64,000 nt of DNA from Amycolatopsis decaplanina DSM 44594 (lineage in GTDB: Bacteria > Actinomycetota > Actinomycetes > Mycobacteriales > Pseudonocardiaceae), in the NCBI RefSeq assembly GCF_000342005.1, contig NZ_AOHO01000065.1, positions 54,539-118,538 on the forward strand. The letters are read 5' to 3'. A model generated the notes under the pieces. It saw only the letters and a list, made by a program, of their open reading frames with translations, did no database searches and was not told where the DNA came from. The translations under genes were made by a program, and so were the position numbers. Positions 48,846 to 58,036 of the stretch are shown piece by piece (the stretch's first letter is position 1; every line of letters starts with the position of its first letter).

Positions 48846-51800
48846 GTGCGTTTCGGAGTGCTGGGGCCACTCGCCGTGTGGACGACCGCGGGCGAGCCCG
48901 TCGTCGTGCCCGAGGCGAAGGTCCGCCTCCTGCTCGCCGCGCTGCTGAGCCGGGAAGGCAGGGCGGCGTCGGTGTCGTCGTTGACCGACGATCTGTGGGG
49001 CGAGCATCCGCCGGGCAATCCGGGCAACACCCTGCAGACCAAGGTCTCCCAGCTCCGCCGCGCCCTGGATCGGGCCGAACCCGGTGCCCGGGAGATCGTG
49101 GCGTATCAACCCGCCGGCTACGTCCTCACCGTCGAGGCCGGCGATCTCGACGTCCACCGGTTCCGCGCGCTCACCGCCCGCGCCCGCGACACCGCCGATC
49201 CGCGCGCCCGTGCCGCGCTGCTGGCGGACGCCCTGGCGTTGTGGCGAGGGCCCGCGTATGCCGGATTCGAGGAGGAACACTTCGCCCTGGCCGCGGCCCA
49301 ACGGCTGGAGGAGGAAAGGCTGCTCGCCGAAGAGGAACGGGCCGAGGCCCGGCTGACGCTCGGCGAGCACGCCGTCCTCACCGGGGAATTGGCCGGTCTG
49401 GTCGCACGGTATCCACTGCGAGAGCGCCTCCGCGGCTTGCTGATGCGCGCGTTGTACGCGGCCGGGCGGCACAGTGAAGCACTCGAAACCTATGCCGAAC
49501 TGCGCGCCCGACTGCGTGATGAGTCCGGGCTCGAACCGGGGCCGGACCTCGCGGCTCTGCACCAGGCGGTCCTCACCAGGAGTCCGAGTCTCGAACCTGT
49601 CCACGCCGCCGAACCGGTACGCGGCAACCTGCCCGAGGCACTGACCGAGCTGATCGGCCGCACGACGGCGGTCAAGGAGGTCGGAGCGCTCGTCACCGAC
49701 GCACGGCTGGTCACCCTCACCGGTCCCGGCGGTGTGGGCAAGACCAGGCTCGCCATCGAGGCCGCGTCGAAGCTCGCGATGGCCGATGGCACCTGGCTCG
49801 TCGAGCTGGCGGGCCTGGACAACGTCGCGTGCCCGACGTGCCCGCCCGAGGATCTGGTCGCCGTCGTCCTGACGGCCGTGCTGGATCTTCGAGAGGAGGC
49901 GACGTCGACCGGAACGGCGACACAGTCGCTGACCGATGCCTTACGGGACAAAGAGATCCTGCTCGTCCTGGACAACTGCGAACAGGTCGTCGAACCGGTC
50001 GCGGCACTGGTCGAACGGCTGCTCGCGGCGGCGCCTCGCCTGCGCGTGCTCGCCACCAGCCAGGAACCGCTCGGGCTGCCCGGGGAGAACGTCTGGGCGG
50101 TGCCGCCGCTCGACCTGCCCGAGCACGCGGATTTCGCCGTGGTGCGGGAGTCGAGCGCGGTCCGGCTGTTCGCCGCCCGTGCCACGGCGGCCGCACCGGG
50201 GTTCGCGCTCGACGCGGAGAACGCGGCGGTGGTCGCCCGGATCTGCCGCACACTCGACGGGATCCCGCTGGCGCTCGAACTCGCCGCCACCCGGGTCCGG
50301 ACGCTCGGTGTGCACGAACTCCTCGCCCGCCTCGACGACCGGTTCGCTCTGCTGTCGTCGGGCAGGAGGGGTGGACCGCGCCGCCAGCAGACTCTGCGCG
50401 CGATGATCGACTGGAGCTGGAGCCTGCTGAGTGGGCCCGAGCAGATCGTGCTGCGCAGGCTCGCCGTCCACGCCGAGGGCTGCGGGCTCGACGCGGCCGA
50501 GTCGGTCTGCGCGGGCGGCGAGATCGCCTCCACCGACGTCCTGGACCTGGTGTCCCGGCTCGTCGACAGGTCATTGGTGGTCAGCAGGCCCGGCAGGTCC
50601 GGTGAACCGCGGTTCCGGCTGTTGGAGTCGGTCTCGGCGTACGCGCTGGAACACGCCGGGCGGGCGGGCGAACTCGATGATCTGTACTTGCGGCACGCGC
50701 GTTTCCACGTCGAATTGGCCGAACGCGGTGACGCGGGGCTGCGCGGCCGGGAGCAGCGGCGCTGGCTCGACAGGCTGGACGCAGAAGGCGCCAACACCCG
50801 GCGCGCGCTGGAAACGCTGTTGAGGCAAGGAGAGCACCGGCTCGCGTTGCGGCTGGTGAACGCGACGACCTGGTTCTGGTTTCTCCGCGGACGGCTCACC
50901 GAGGCCCGGCGTTCGCTGAACCTCGTACTCGGCACGGAGATCGACACCGGCGACGAGCACGCCCAGGCTCTCGGTTGGCGTACCGGGATCGCCGTGCTCG
51001 ACGGCGCCGGCATCGAGGACGCGGCGGAAGAGACCGTGTGGGGTATCGCCGATCCTCTCGCGCGGGCAAGGACGCTGTGGTTCCTCGGCTACGCGTGGTC
51101 CACGATCGGAGACCTGTGCCGGGCGGAGAAGCTCACCCTCGGCGCACTGGAAACCGCCCGCGACCTCGGTGACGACTGGAGCGCCGCGGCCGCACTGAGC
51201 GACAGGGCGTCCCACCTGATCTCCGGCGGCGACCTCACCGGAGGGGGCCGGATCGCCGCGCAGAGCGCCGGGATCTTCGACGGGCTCGGCGAACGCTGGG
51301 GCTGGCTGCAGGCTTCGTTCGTCGTCGGCATGCTGGCTTCGATAGCCGGGGACTACGACCACGCCGCCCGTGTTCATCGGGAAAGCCTTCGCCGCGCGGA
51401 AGAACTGGAGCTGTGGCCGGAAGTCGCCTACAAACTGTCCTGGCTGGGCCGGACAGCGCTGCTCACCGGCGACTTCGAGGAAGCGAAGGAGTTTCACGAG
51501 CGGGCCAGGGCGCTGGCAGCCGACCACAGCTTCAAGCCTGGCGAGGTCTACGCCGAGACAGGGCTCGCGCTCGGCGCGCGACGCCAGGGGCTGTTCGAGG
51601 AGGCAGAGCGGCGACTGCTGTCCATACTGGACTGGCATCGCCGAGTGGAGTCCGAAGCGGGCAGCACTCTGATCCTCGCGGAGCTCGGGTTCATCGCCGA
51701 GCAGCGGGGAGACGCGGCGGCGGCGAAGCGGCTGCAGCTGGACGGCCTCGCGATCGCCCGCCACAGCGAGGACCCCCGCGCGATCGCCCTCGGCCTGGAA

Positions 51801-52034
51801 GGTCTGGCCGGGGCGGAAGCGGCGGCCGGCTCGTATCGCCTGGCCGCTCGACTGCTGGGTGCCGCGGCGGCGTCGCGGCGATCGGTGGGCGCTCCCCTGC
51901 CGAAGGCCGAACGCGGCGACGTCGACAGGATCACCGATGTCATCGTCGCGGCGCTCGGAGAAACCGCATTCTCAGCAGAGAGCGAGGCGGGCGAGGCGAC
52001 ACCGATAGATCATCTGGTGACTGACGGTCAGTGA
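48846..52034 (+). CDS. AfsR/SARP-family transcriptional regulator with NB-ARC and TPR domains
   Basis: 1062 residues from GTG 48846 (VRFGVLGPLAVWTTAGEPVV). Order: OmpR-like winged helix (KVRLLLAALLSREGRAASVS, LTDDLWGEHPPGNPGNTLQT), bacterial transcriptional activation domain (LWRGPAYAGFEEEHFALAAA, RARLRDESGLEPGPDL), NB-ARC ATPase at ~290-560 (Walker A TLTGPGGVGKTRLAIEAA; Walker B EILLVLDNCEQV), then TPR-like helices to the end. Proteins of this type bind direct repeats ahead of secondary-metabolism or stress genes. Divergent from the imine reductase pair and 106 bp upstream of an ABC locus; either is a plausible target. Confidence 0.92.
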   Translation: MRFGVLGPLAVWTTAGEPVVVPEAKVRLLLAALLSREGRAASVSSLTDDLWGEHPPGNPGNTLQTKVSQLRRALDRAEPGAREIVAYQPAGYVLTVEAGDLDVHRFRALTARARDTADPRARAALLADALALWRGPAYAGFEEEHFALAAAQRLEEERLLAEEERAEARLTLGEHAVLTGELAGLVARYPLRERLRGLLMRALYAAGRHSEALETYAELRARLRDESGLEPGPDLAALHQAVLTRSPSLEPVHAAEPVRGNLPEALTELIGRTTAVKEVGALVTDARLVTLTGPGGVGKTRLAIEAASKLAMADGTWLVELAGLDNVACPTCPPEDLVAVVLTAVLDLREEATSTGTATQSLTDALRDKEILLVLDNCEQVVEPVAALVERLLAAAPRLRVLATSQEPLGLPGENVWAVPPLDLPEHADFAVVRESSAVRLFAARATAAAPGFALDAENAAVVARICRTLDGIPLALELAATRVRTLGVHELLARLDDRFALLSSGRRGGPRRQQTLRAMIDWSWSLLSGPEQIVLRRLAVHAEGCGLDAAESVCAGGEIASTDVLDLVSRLVDRSLVVSRPGRSGEPRFRLLESVSAYALEHAGRAGELDDLYLRHARFHVELAERGDAGLRGREQRRWLDRLDAEGANTRRALETLLRQGEHRLALRLVNATTWFWFLRGRLTEARRSLNLVLGTEIDTGDEHAQALGWRTGIAVLDGAGIEDAAEETVWGIADPLARARTLWFLGYAWSTIGDLCRAEKLTLGALETARDLGDDWSAAAALSDRASHLISGGDLTGGGRIAAQSAGIFDGLGERWGWLQASFVVGMLASIAGDYDHAARVHRESLRRAEELELWPEVAYKLSWLGRTALLTGDFEEAKEFHERARALAADHSFKPGEVYAETGLALGARRQGLFEEAERRLLSILDWHRRVESEAGSTLILAELGFIAEQRGDAAAAKRLQLDGLAIARHSEDPRAIALGLEGLAGAEAAAGSYRLAARLLGAAAASRRSVGAPLPKAERGDVDRITDVIVAALGETAFSAESEAGEATPIDHLVTDGQ

Positions 52035-52139
52035 TCACGCTCCCGTATCACCACAATGGACCATGCCTTACTTCACGCCAGCAACAAACTGTGATTTCTT
52101 CCTGTCGTCCAGGCGCCTTGACCGGTAGCGTGCGTATCC

Positions 52140-54758
52140 ATGCGGGTGAAGTGGGGGGCTCCCGGCGGGCCCAGGGTGACAATGCCGTGGCGAGCGGCTC
52201 CGAAGGCGGCGCTGACCAGTCCCCTGACTTTGATCATCGCCGCGGTGACCGCCTTATTGGCCTGCTTCCTCGGTACCGCCGCCGTCCTGCAGTCCTCGGC
52301 CGCGGGCGGCGCGGCCGTCACGTACCAGTCCGACATCGTGTGCCCGGACTACTACGGACCCGTTTTCAGCAAGGACAACGTCCCCACCGCGGTCGCTCCG
52401 CAGGTCGTCGACTCGGTCCGCCGGAACGCGGCGGCGCACGGCTTCTCCACACCGGTCACCTCCCGCTACACGCCTGTCCTCTTCGGCACCGAGTTCAACG
52501 GCGACCCCCACTACAAGGTCGTTCTCGCCCATCGCGACCAAGCGCTTCAGGGCCACCTCGATCTGGCGGACGGATCACCGGGAGCCGGGTTCTGGCTCGG
52601 CACCATCGTGGCCGGGGCGCAAGGCATCAAAGCCGGGACCACACCGAGCATCCACGGCACCCCGATACCTCCGGTGACCGGGCTGTACCGCGACCTTCCC
52701 GACCCGGCGCCGCGCTGGTGGTGCTCGCAGCAGCGGAACGCCGTCGTCGGCAGGCTCGCCAACGACCCGCTCGACTCGGTCATGTTCGCCGACGACGGGA
52801 AGACGTTCGACGACACGGTCCACACGCTGGGCGTCCCGATGATCAAGACGCTGCACATGTCGTTCTACGAGGCGCCGCCCAAGACGGTGAGCGAGGCCGA
52901 GGACCTGCAGGAGCGCTCGAAAGCCCTCATCGCCGCCGTCAAGGCGGATCTGGGCTCCCGCGGCCTCGGTGACGCGATCGTCGGGTCGCTGCCGTTCGAG
53001 CGCTCGGTGGAGATCAGCAACCAGGCGGAATCGAATGTCCTGATCTCGATCCTGCCGCTCGCGGCCATCAGCATCCTGGTCGGCTGCGCGGGGATCGGCA
53101 CTGTCGCGTTGCAGTGGTACCAGCGGCGGCACCCGCAGCTGAGGTTGCTGTCCGCGCGCGGCAGCGGCCCCTGGGCGCTGGGGATGCTCGCGGTCGCCGA
53201 ACTCGGGCTCCCCATCGTCGCCGGTGGCACGGCCGGCACGGTGCTCGCACGACTGTTGCTCGGGGTCTACGGACCACCGGGTGAACCGGACGACGGCGCG
53301 ACGCTGTGGGGGTCGCTCGTCGCGGCCACGATCCTGCTCGTCTCGCTCTCACTGCTCGCCGGGGTGATCTCCGTCCGCACCCATCGGGAGTTCGAACTCG
53401 GCCGGGTCCGGTCCGGGCGGCGAAAGAAAGTGAAGTTCCTGGCCTTCTTCCCGTGGGAGCTGCTCACCGCCGCTGTCGCCCTGCTCGGCTGGAACCGGCT
53501 CGTCGACTACAGCAAGGGATCCCGGATCGGCAACCCGCTCCCCCAGGTCGACCCGCTCGCGCTCACGTACCCGGTGTTCGTCGTGCTCACCGTCGGGCTC
53601 GTCGCCGCACGACTGGCCTGGCTCGCCCTGCACGCGTCGCATCGCGCCCGGCTGTGGTCCCGGCCCGCACTGCAACTGGCCATCCGGCGACTCGCCAGTG
53701 CCCGCGCACCGGTCACCGGTGTGCTCGTGATCGGCACCCTGGCCATCGGAACCCTGGCCACCGGGATCGGTATCGCCCGCGGACAGGAAGAGGCACTGCA
53801 GACGAAGTCCGCCATCTTCGTCGGAGCCGAGACCAGGGTCGACACCGAAAGCGTCGTCGGCACCGGGAAGGTCCGGCTGCCCGCCTCGATCAGCGGCAGC
53901 ACCACGATCATCGGCGAGCTGACCGGCACCGGCAATGTGGTGCTGGTCGTGGACCCGCGCAGCTTCCGGCAGGCCGCCACCCTCGGTCCGCTCGACGGTG
54001 CTGAAGTCGACCGGTTGCTGAGCGGCCTGTCGAGCCCCGGCAACGGCGTCCCGGCGATCCGGATCGGGAACGACGCCGCCCAGAAACCCGCGCTGCCCGC
54101 CGGCCTCGGTGACGCCAGGGCGATCGGCGACCTGCCGATGTTCCCGATCATCGGCACCAAGGCCGGATACGTGATCTCCCGGGAATCGCTCAGCGACGCG
54201 CAACTGGGCACCGTGCCCAAGTGGAGCCTGCTGTCCAGCTCGTCGATGACGCAGGTGACCGAGGCGCTGACCACCGTGGGGGTCGTGACGGCGGTCAACC
54301 GCGTCACCCGTGAATCAGCGCTCGACGCCCTCCCGTTCTACGTGGTGTCCTGGACGTTCTCGTTCATGGCCTTGCTCGGTGCCGTGCTCGGTGTGGTGGC
54401 GGTGCTGTCGCTGCTGGTCGCGGTCGAAGTCCGCCGTCGCCAGAACGCGCTGGCCGGGGCGCTGGTGCTGCGGATGGGCATGCGGCCGCGTGCCCTGCTG
54501 GCGAGTCATCTGATGGAACTGGGCACACTCAGCGGGCTCGCCGTGGTCATCGGCGTCGTCTGCGGTGTCTTGGTCGCGGGGCTTTCGGTGCCGCGTTTCG
54601 ACCCGGCGACCTTTCTCCCGCCGCAGTCGGCACTGCCCGACCCGACCCCGCTCGCCCTGACCGTACTCGCCGTCGGTGTGCTCGTCGTGGCGCTGGCGGG
54701 CTGGATCGCGATGCGCTCGGTGCGCACCGCCCGGACCGCGGAGTTGATCCGTGCCTGA
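52140..54758 (+). CDS. Large FtsX-like ABC permease
   Basis: 872 residues. N-terminal membrane helix LTLIIAAVTALLACFLGTAA, an extracellular domain of ~250 residues (SDIVCPDYYGPVFSKDNVPT; WWCSQQRNAVVGRL, Cys pair likely bonded), then helices at ~300 (LISILPLAAISILVGCAGIG), 350, 400, 445, 480 and 530, a second extracellular domain (~545-735), and three C-terminal helices (FMALLGAVLGVVAVLSLLVA, LSGLAVVIGVVCGVLVAGLS, LALTVLAVGVLVVALAGWIA). This is the duplicated FtsX layout of long actinobacterial permeases. It overlaps the ATPase gene by 8 bp. Substrate unknown. Confidence 0.85.
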   Translation: MRVKWGAPGGPRVTMPWRAAPKAALTSPLTLIIAAVTALLACFLGTAAVLQSSAAGGAAVTYQSDIVCPDYYGPVFSKDNVPTAVAPQVVDSVRRNAAAHGFSTPVTSRYTPVLFGTEFNGDPHYKVVLAHRDQALQGHLDLADGSPGAGFWLGTIVAGAQGIKAGTTPSIHGTPIPPVTGLYRDLPDPAPRWWCSQQRNAVVGRLANDPLDSVMFADDGKTFDDTVHTLGVPMIKTLHMSFYEAPPKTVSEAEDLQERSKALIAAVKADLGSRGLGDAIVGSLPFERSVEISNQAESNVLISILPLAAISILVGCAGIGTVALQWYQRRHPQLRLLSARGSGPWALGMLAVAELGLPIVAGGTAGTVLARLLLGVYGPPGEPDDGATLWGSLVAATILLVSLSLLAGVISVRTHREFELGRVRSGRRKKVKFLAFFPWELLTAAVALLGWNRLVDYSKGSRIGNPLPQVDPLALTYPVFVVLTVGLVAARLAWLALHASHRARLWSRPALQLAIRRLASARAPVTGVLVIGTLAIGTLATGIGIARGQEEALQTKSAIFVGAETRVDTESVVGTGKVRLPASISGSTTIIGELTGTGNVVLVVDPRSFRQAATLGPLDGAEVDRLLSGLSSPGNGVPAIRIGNDAAQKPALPAGLGDARAIGDLPMFPIIGTKAGYVISRESLSDAQLGTVPKWSLLSSSSMTQVTEALTTVGVVTAVNRVTRESALDALPFYVVSWTFSFMALLGAVLGVVAVLSLLVAVEVRRRQNALAGALVLRMGMRPRALLASHLMELGTLSGLAVVIGVVCGVLVAGLSVPRFDPATFLPPQSALPDPTPLALTVLAVGVLVVALAGWIAMRSVRTARTAELIRA

Positions 54759-55443
54759 GAAACCGATCTTCCGGCTGCGCGGGATCGGCGTCGACTACCA
54801 GACGCCGGCGGGCACGGTCACCGGCGTCGACGATGTCACCATCGACATCCCGACACGCGGGATCACCGTGCTGGCCGGGCCGTCCGGCTCCGGCAAGTCC
54901 ACCCTGCTGCGGACACTCGGCCTGTTCGAGCAACCCGCGCGGGGCACGATCTCCTTCCAGGGCACCGAAACCGGCAAGCTGCGGCATCGTGACCGGCGGG
55001 CACTGAGGCGAACCCACCTCGGCCTGGTGTTCCAGAACCCGACCGACAACCTGCTCGCGTACCTGAGCGTCGCCGACAATCTCCGCGCGGCGGCGGAATC
55101 GGCCGGGACGGAATGCCTGCCTGACGACATCCTCGACCAGCTGGGTCTGGGCGGGACAGGCGACTGGCGGATCTCCGCGCTGTCGGGCGGGCAGCAGCAG
55201 CGTCTCGCGTTCGGCTGCACGCTGGCTCGCCGCTCGACCGTCGTCCTCGCCGACGAGCCGACGTCCCAATTGGACGAGGGCTCGGCCGACCGGGTGCTCG
55301 ACACCCTGAAGTACCTGGCGGATCAGGATTTCGCCGTCATCGTCGCCTCGCACGACGACCGGCTCATCGAACTCGGCAGCCGGGTCGCTCGGATGCACAA
55401 GGGCAGACTGGAGAAGGTCGAAGAACGGGAGGTCGTGCCGTGA
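54751..55443 (+). CDS. ABC transporter ATPase A
   Basis: 230 residues, GTG start. All motifs intact: Walker A GPSGSGKSTLLR, Q-loop VFQNPTDNLLAYL, signature ALSGGQQQRLAFG, Walker B VVLADEPTSQLD and the switch His in VASHDDR. MacB/LolD subfamily. The GTG of the second ATPase overlaps its stop. It serves the permease encoded before it. Confidence 0.92.
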   Translation: MPEKPIFRLRGIGVDYQTPAGTVTGVDDVTIDIPTRGITVLAGPSGSGKSTLLRTLGLFEQPARGTISFQGTETGKLRHRDRRALRRTHLGLVFQNPTDNLLAYLSVADNLRAAAESAGTECLPDDILDQLGLGGTGDWRISALSGGQQQRLAFGCTLARRSTVVLADEPTSQLDEGSADRVLDTLKYLADQDFAVIVASHDDRLIELGSRVARMHKGRLEKVEEREVVP

Positions 55444-56105
55444 TGGCGGAACCCGCCCTCGAGACCGTCGGGTTGCGCCGCCGGTTCCCCCATCCCAGCG
55501 GGGACGTCGAAGTCCTGCGCGGGCTCGAACTGCGTGTGGCAGCGGGAGAACTGGTCACCGTGTCCGGTCGGTCCGGTTCCGGCAAGAGCGCGCTGCTGGC
55601 GCTGCTGTGCGGTTTCGACTCGCCCGATTCCGGCAGTGTCCTGCTGGACGGTGTCCCGATAGCGGGCGCGCCGCCGTGGCACACCTGCGCCGTCCTGCCA
55701 CAGGCGCTCGGCCTCGCGAACGAACTGACGATCGCGGAGAACGTGGCGCTCCCGTTGCGGCTCCGGTCCGACGTCCCCAAGCCCAGCGCGAAGGACATCC
55801 ACGCGAGGGTTTCGGAACTGCTGGAGGAACTCGGGATCGGCGACCTCGGCGACCGCTACCCCCTGGAGGTCTCGTTCGGGCAGCAGCAGCGGGTCGCGCT
55901 CGCCAGGGCGGTCAGCGGGCGGCCCCGGGTCCTGCTGACCGACGAGCCGACAGCGCACCTCGACGCCGGGAGCACACCGCGAGTGCTTCGGCTGTTGCGG
56001 CGCTGCGCCGAGGAGGGTGCCGCGGTGATCGTCGCGACGCACGATGACGAGGTGCACCGGATCGCGGACCGGCGGGTGCGACTGCTGGACGGCGTCCTTT
56101 CATAG
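55440..56105 (+). CDS. ABC transporter ATPase B with degenerate signature motif
   Basis: 221 residues, GTG 55440 (ATG 55443 is in the same frame). Walker A GRSGSGKSALLAL, Q-loop AVLPQALGLANEL, Walker B VLLTDEPTAHLD, switch His in VATHDDE. The signature reads EVSFGQQQRVALA: SFGQ where SGGQ is expected, which weakens ATP hydrolysis at that site in other exporters. With the fully canonical ATPase A it may form an asymmetric heterodimer on one permease. Stop TAG abuts family A copy 5. Confidence 0.9.
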   Translation: MMAEPALETVGLRRRFPHPSGDVEVLRGLELRVAAGELVTVSGRSGSGKSALLALLCGFDSPDSGSVLLDGVPIAGAPPWHTCAVLPQALGLANELTIAENVALPLRLRSDVPKPSAKDIHARVSELLEELGIGDLGDRYPLEVSFGQQQRVALARAVSGRPRVLLTDEPTAHLDAGSTPRVLRLLRRCAEEGAAVIVATHDDEVHRIADRRVRLLDGVLS

Positions 56106-56151
56106 CTCGTGAGTGGTAAGGACGGTTCTAACCGTCTTTACCACTCACGAG
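56106..56151. repeat. Family A palindromic repeat, copy 5
   Basis: 46 bp around CT with one mismatch (ACCGTCTTTACC instead of ACCGTCCTTACC). Starts directly after the ATPase B stop codon and 15 bp before the end of the convergent esterase gene. Confidence 0.9.
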
Positions 56152-56166
56152 ACGTGCCCCAAATCT

Positions 56167-57810
56167 CTAGGGAGCTACCGGACCAGCCTTGCCGTAAAGA
56201 CCGTTCCCCGCCCAGTTCACAAGATCCTGCGAAGGCCGCGAAGGCGGGACCGGCACGAAGTTCGCGGCTTCGTCGATGCTTCCGGTGCCGTCGTACCTGG
56301 CCTGCAGCGGGTACGGGAACACCGGCCGCGTGCGGAAGACGTTGCCGTCGGCGTCGCGGCCGGTGGCGATCGTCCGGTCCGGGGCGGTGCCGCGCTCGAC
56401 CCAGGCGACCAGTTCCTTCAGCGGGTCGTACTCGGTCAGCTTGTCGCCGGTCGCGCAGTGGTACAGCGCGGGAACCATGAACAGCCGGGCCCAGTTCCGT
56501 GTCGCGGCGGGACCGCCGTTGGCGTGGGTGAGCCGCTGGTAGTAGTCGACGGTGCCCGCGGCGGGGATCGCCTGATCCGCCCAGCCGTGCCAGATCACGA
56601 GTTTCCCGCCGGCGCGACGGAATTCGCGCAGGTCCGTCGACATCGCGTTGGACCGGATGCCTTCCGGGGTCAGCCTGTCGAATTCACGGGACGTGAAGGC
56701 GAACTTCTCGACCGACGAATGCGGCGTCCCGATCGGGTAAGCCATGTACTTCAGGTAGCTGTCGGCGAGTGCCTGTGCGAAGGGAACGCCGCCGGTTTCC
56801 GGTGACGGGATGATCCAGCCGTACCAGGAGAGCTCGGAGCCGACCGTCTGGCCGCCCGGATACAGCTTGCGGCCGTGTTCGTCGGTCGGCGGCGCGTAGA
56901 TCTTCCTGGTGGCCCCGACCTGCGCCGCGGTGAGGCAACCGGCGTTGTCGGTGCCCGGCGGGCAGGCGATCGTGGCCGGGTCGAAGCGGCAGGTGCGCGG
57001 ATCGTCGATGGCACCGTCGCCGAGTCCGTCGGACTTGTCGCAAGAGGAGAGTGCGGCGGCGTGCAGGGCCGGGAGTTTGTCGGCGGTCAGGATCGGCTTA
57101 CCGTCGGCGCCGGTGTTCACCTTGGCGAGCCAGGTCTGGTAGACGCCGAGCAGCGGTCCCCAGTATCCGGCCGGTGCGCCCGCGACGATGCCGTCGAAGT
57201 CGTGGGGATAGCGCTGCGCCAGCAGAAGCGCCTCACGACCCCCGTCGGAGCAGCCGCTGAAGTAGGACTTCCTCGGCGGAGCGCCATAGAACGCCGTGAT
57301 CAGTCGCTTGGACGCCTTCGAGACCACGTGCGGCGCACGGAACGCGAAGTCGTCGCGAGCGACCTGATCGTTCTCGGCCCACTTGCCGTCATCGACGACC
57401 GCAGGGGTCCTGCCGACGTGACCGTCATCGGTGGCCGCGACGGCGACATCGCCACCGTGCGGGAGGCCGCAATCGGCGAACGGCGGCGTGGTGACCACAC
57501 CGCAGAATCCACCGCAGCCGAACTGCAGGTACCGGCCCGCGTAGGTCTTGGTCGGCAGTCGCAGCTGGAACCGCACCGCCGGTTCGACGTAACCTCGGAC
57601 GTCGCAGTTCTCCGGCTCGGTCGCCGTCGCCGGCACCACGGTCGCGGTCTCGACGTGCGTGATCGCGCCGGGAACGTCATAGGTCCGCACCAGGTCGGCG
57701 CAGGCGCGCACCGGGCGGAAGGTCGTTTCGCCGGCGGTGGCCGCCGGAGCCGTGAGTATCGAGCCTGCCGTGATGAGCGCTGCCACGCCGAGCATGGACA
57801 ACCGCCGCAT
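56167..57810 (-). CDS. Secreted tannase/feruloyl esterase-family protein
   Basis: 547 residues from ATG 57810, with signal peptide RRLSMLGVAALITAGSILTA / PAATAG. Tannase/feruloyl esterase family: nucleophile Ser in SYFSGCSDGGREALL (GCSxGG), acid Asp and His late in the chain (LVIWHGWADQAIP and MVPALYHCATGD), and the paired Cys that bracket the triad. The LQFGCGGFCGVVTTPPFADC stretch is typical. It should hydrolyse esters of plant phenolics outside the cell. Divergent from the GH92 gene, fitting a plant-polymer or glycan degradation locus; both have signal peptides. Confidence 0.88.
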   Translation of the reverse strand: MRRLSMLGVAALITAGSILTAPAATAGETTFRPVRACADLVRTYDVPGAITHVETATVVPATATEPENCDVRGYVEPAVRFQLRLPTKTYAGRYLQFGCGGFCGVVTTPPFADCGLPHGGDVAVAATDDGHVGRTPAVVDDGKWAENDQVARDDFAFRAPHVVSKASKRLITAFYGAPPRKSYFSGCSDGGREALLLAQRYPHDFDGIVAGAPAGYWGPLLGVYQTWLAKVNTGADGKPILTADKLPALHAAALSSCDKSDGLGDGAIDDPRTCRFDPATIACPPGTDNAGCLTAAQVGATRKIYAPPTDEHGRKLYPGGQTVGSELSWYGWIIPSPETGGVPFAQALADSYLKYMAYPIGTPHSSVEKFAFTSREFDRLTPEGIRSNAMSTDLREFRRAGGKLVIWHGWADQAIPAAGTVDYYQRLTHANGGPAATRNWARLFMVPALYHCATGDKLTEYDPLKELVAWVERGTAPDRTIATGRDADGNVFRTRPVFPYPLQARYDGTGSIDEAANFVPVPPSRPSQDLVNWAGNGLYGKAGPVAP

Positions 57811-57936
57811 GTCCCCACCCCAGTTTCCCGGATCGGCTTCAGTCGTGTCTTCACCCTGGCCCCGAGCCTGTCGGTTGTCCACCAGGTTTCCCGGCATCCG
57901 GGTTGTCCAGTTCGGGCCAGGTTTGTCCGAGTGTCT

Positions 57937-57950
57937 TGACATCGATGTCA
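57937..57950. promoter_or_regulatory. Palindromic operator candidate
   Basis: TGACATCGATGTCA, perfect 14-bp palindrome centred on CG, preceded by a T giving TTGACA. Located between the divergent esterase (start 57810) and GH92 (start 58037) genes. Central-CG dyads of this length are usual for LacI-family regulators of glycan use; no such regulator is in the window. Confidence 0.6.
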
Positions 57951-58036
57951 CACCCGGGCTTTTCTCTCTTGGCGCCACCGGTCCCCCTGCCTGAGCGGCG
58001 CCCAGCATGCCCCCGCGAGAAAGCATTGGTGCAACG

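Noticed and set aside
4314..56151. Family A palindromes as a CRISPR array
   Set aside because: Copies are 10 or more kb apart, palindromic, and without spacers or cas genes.
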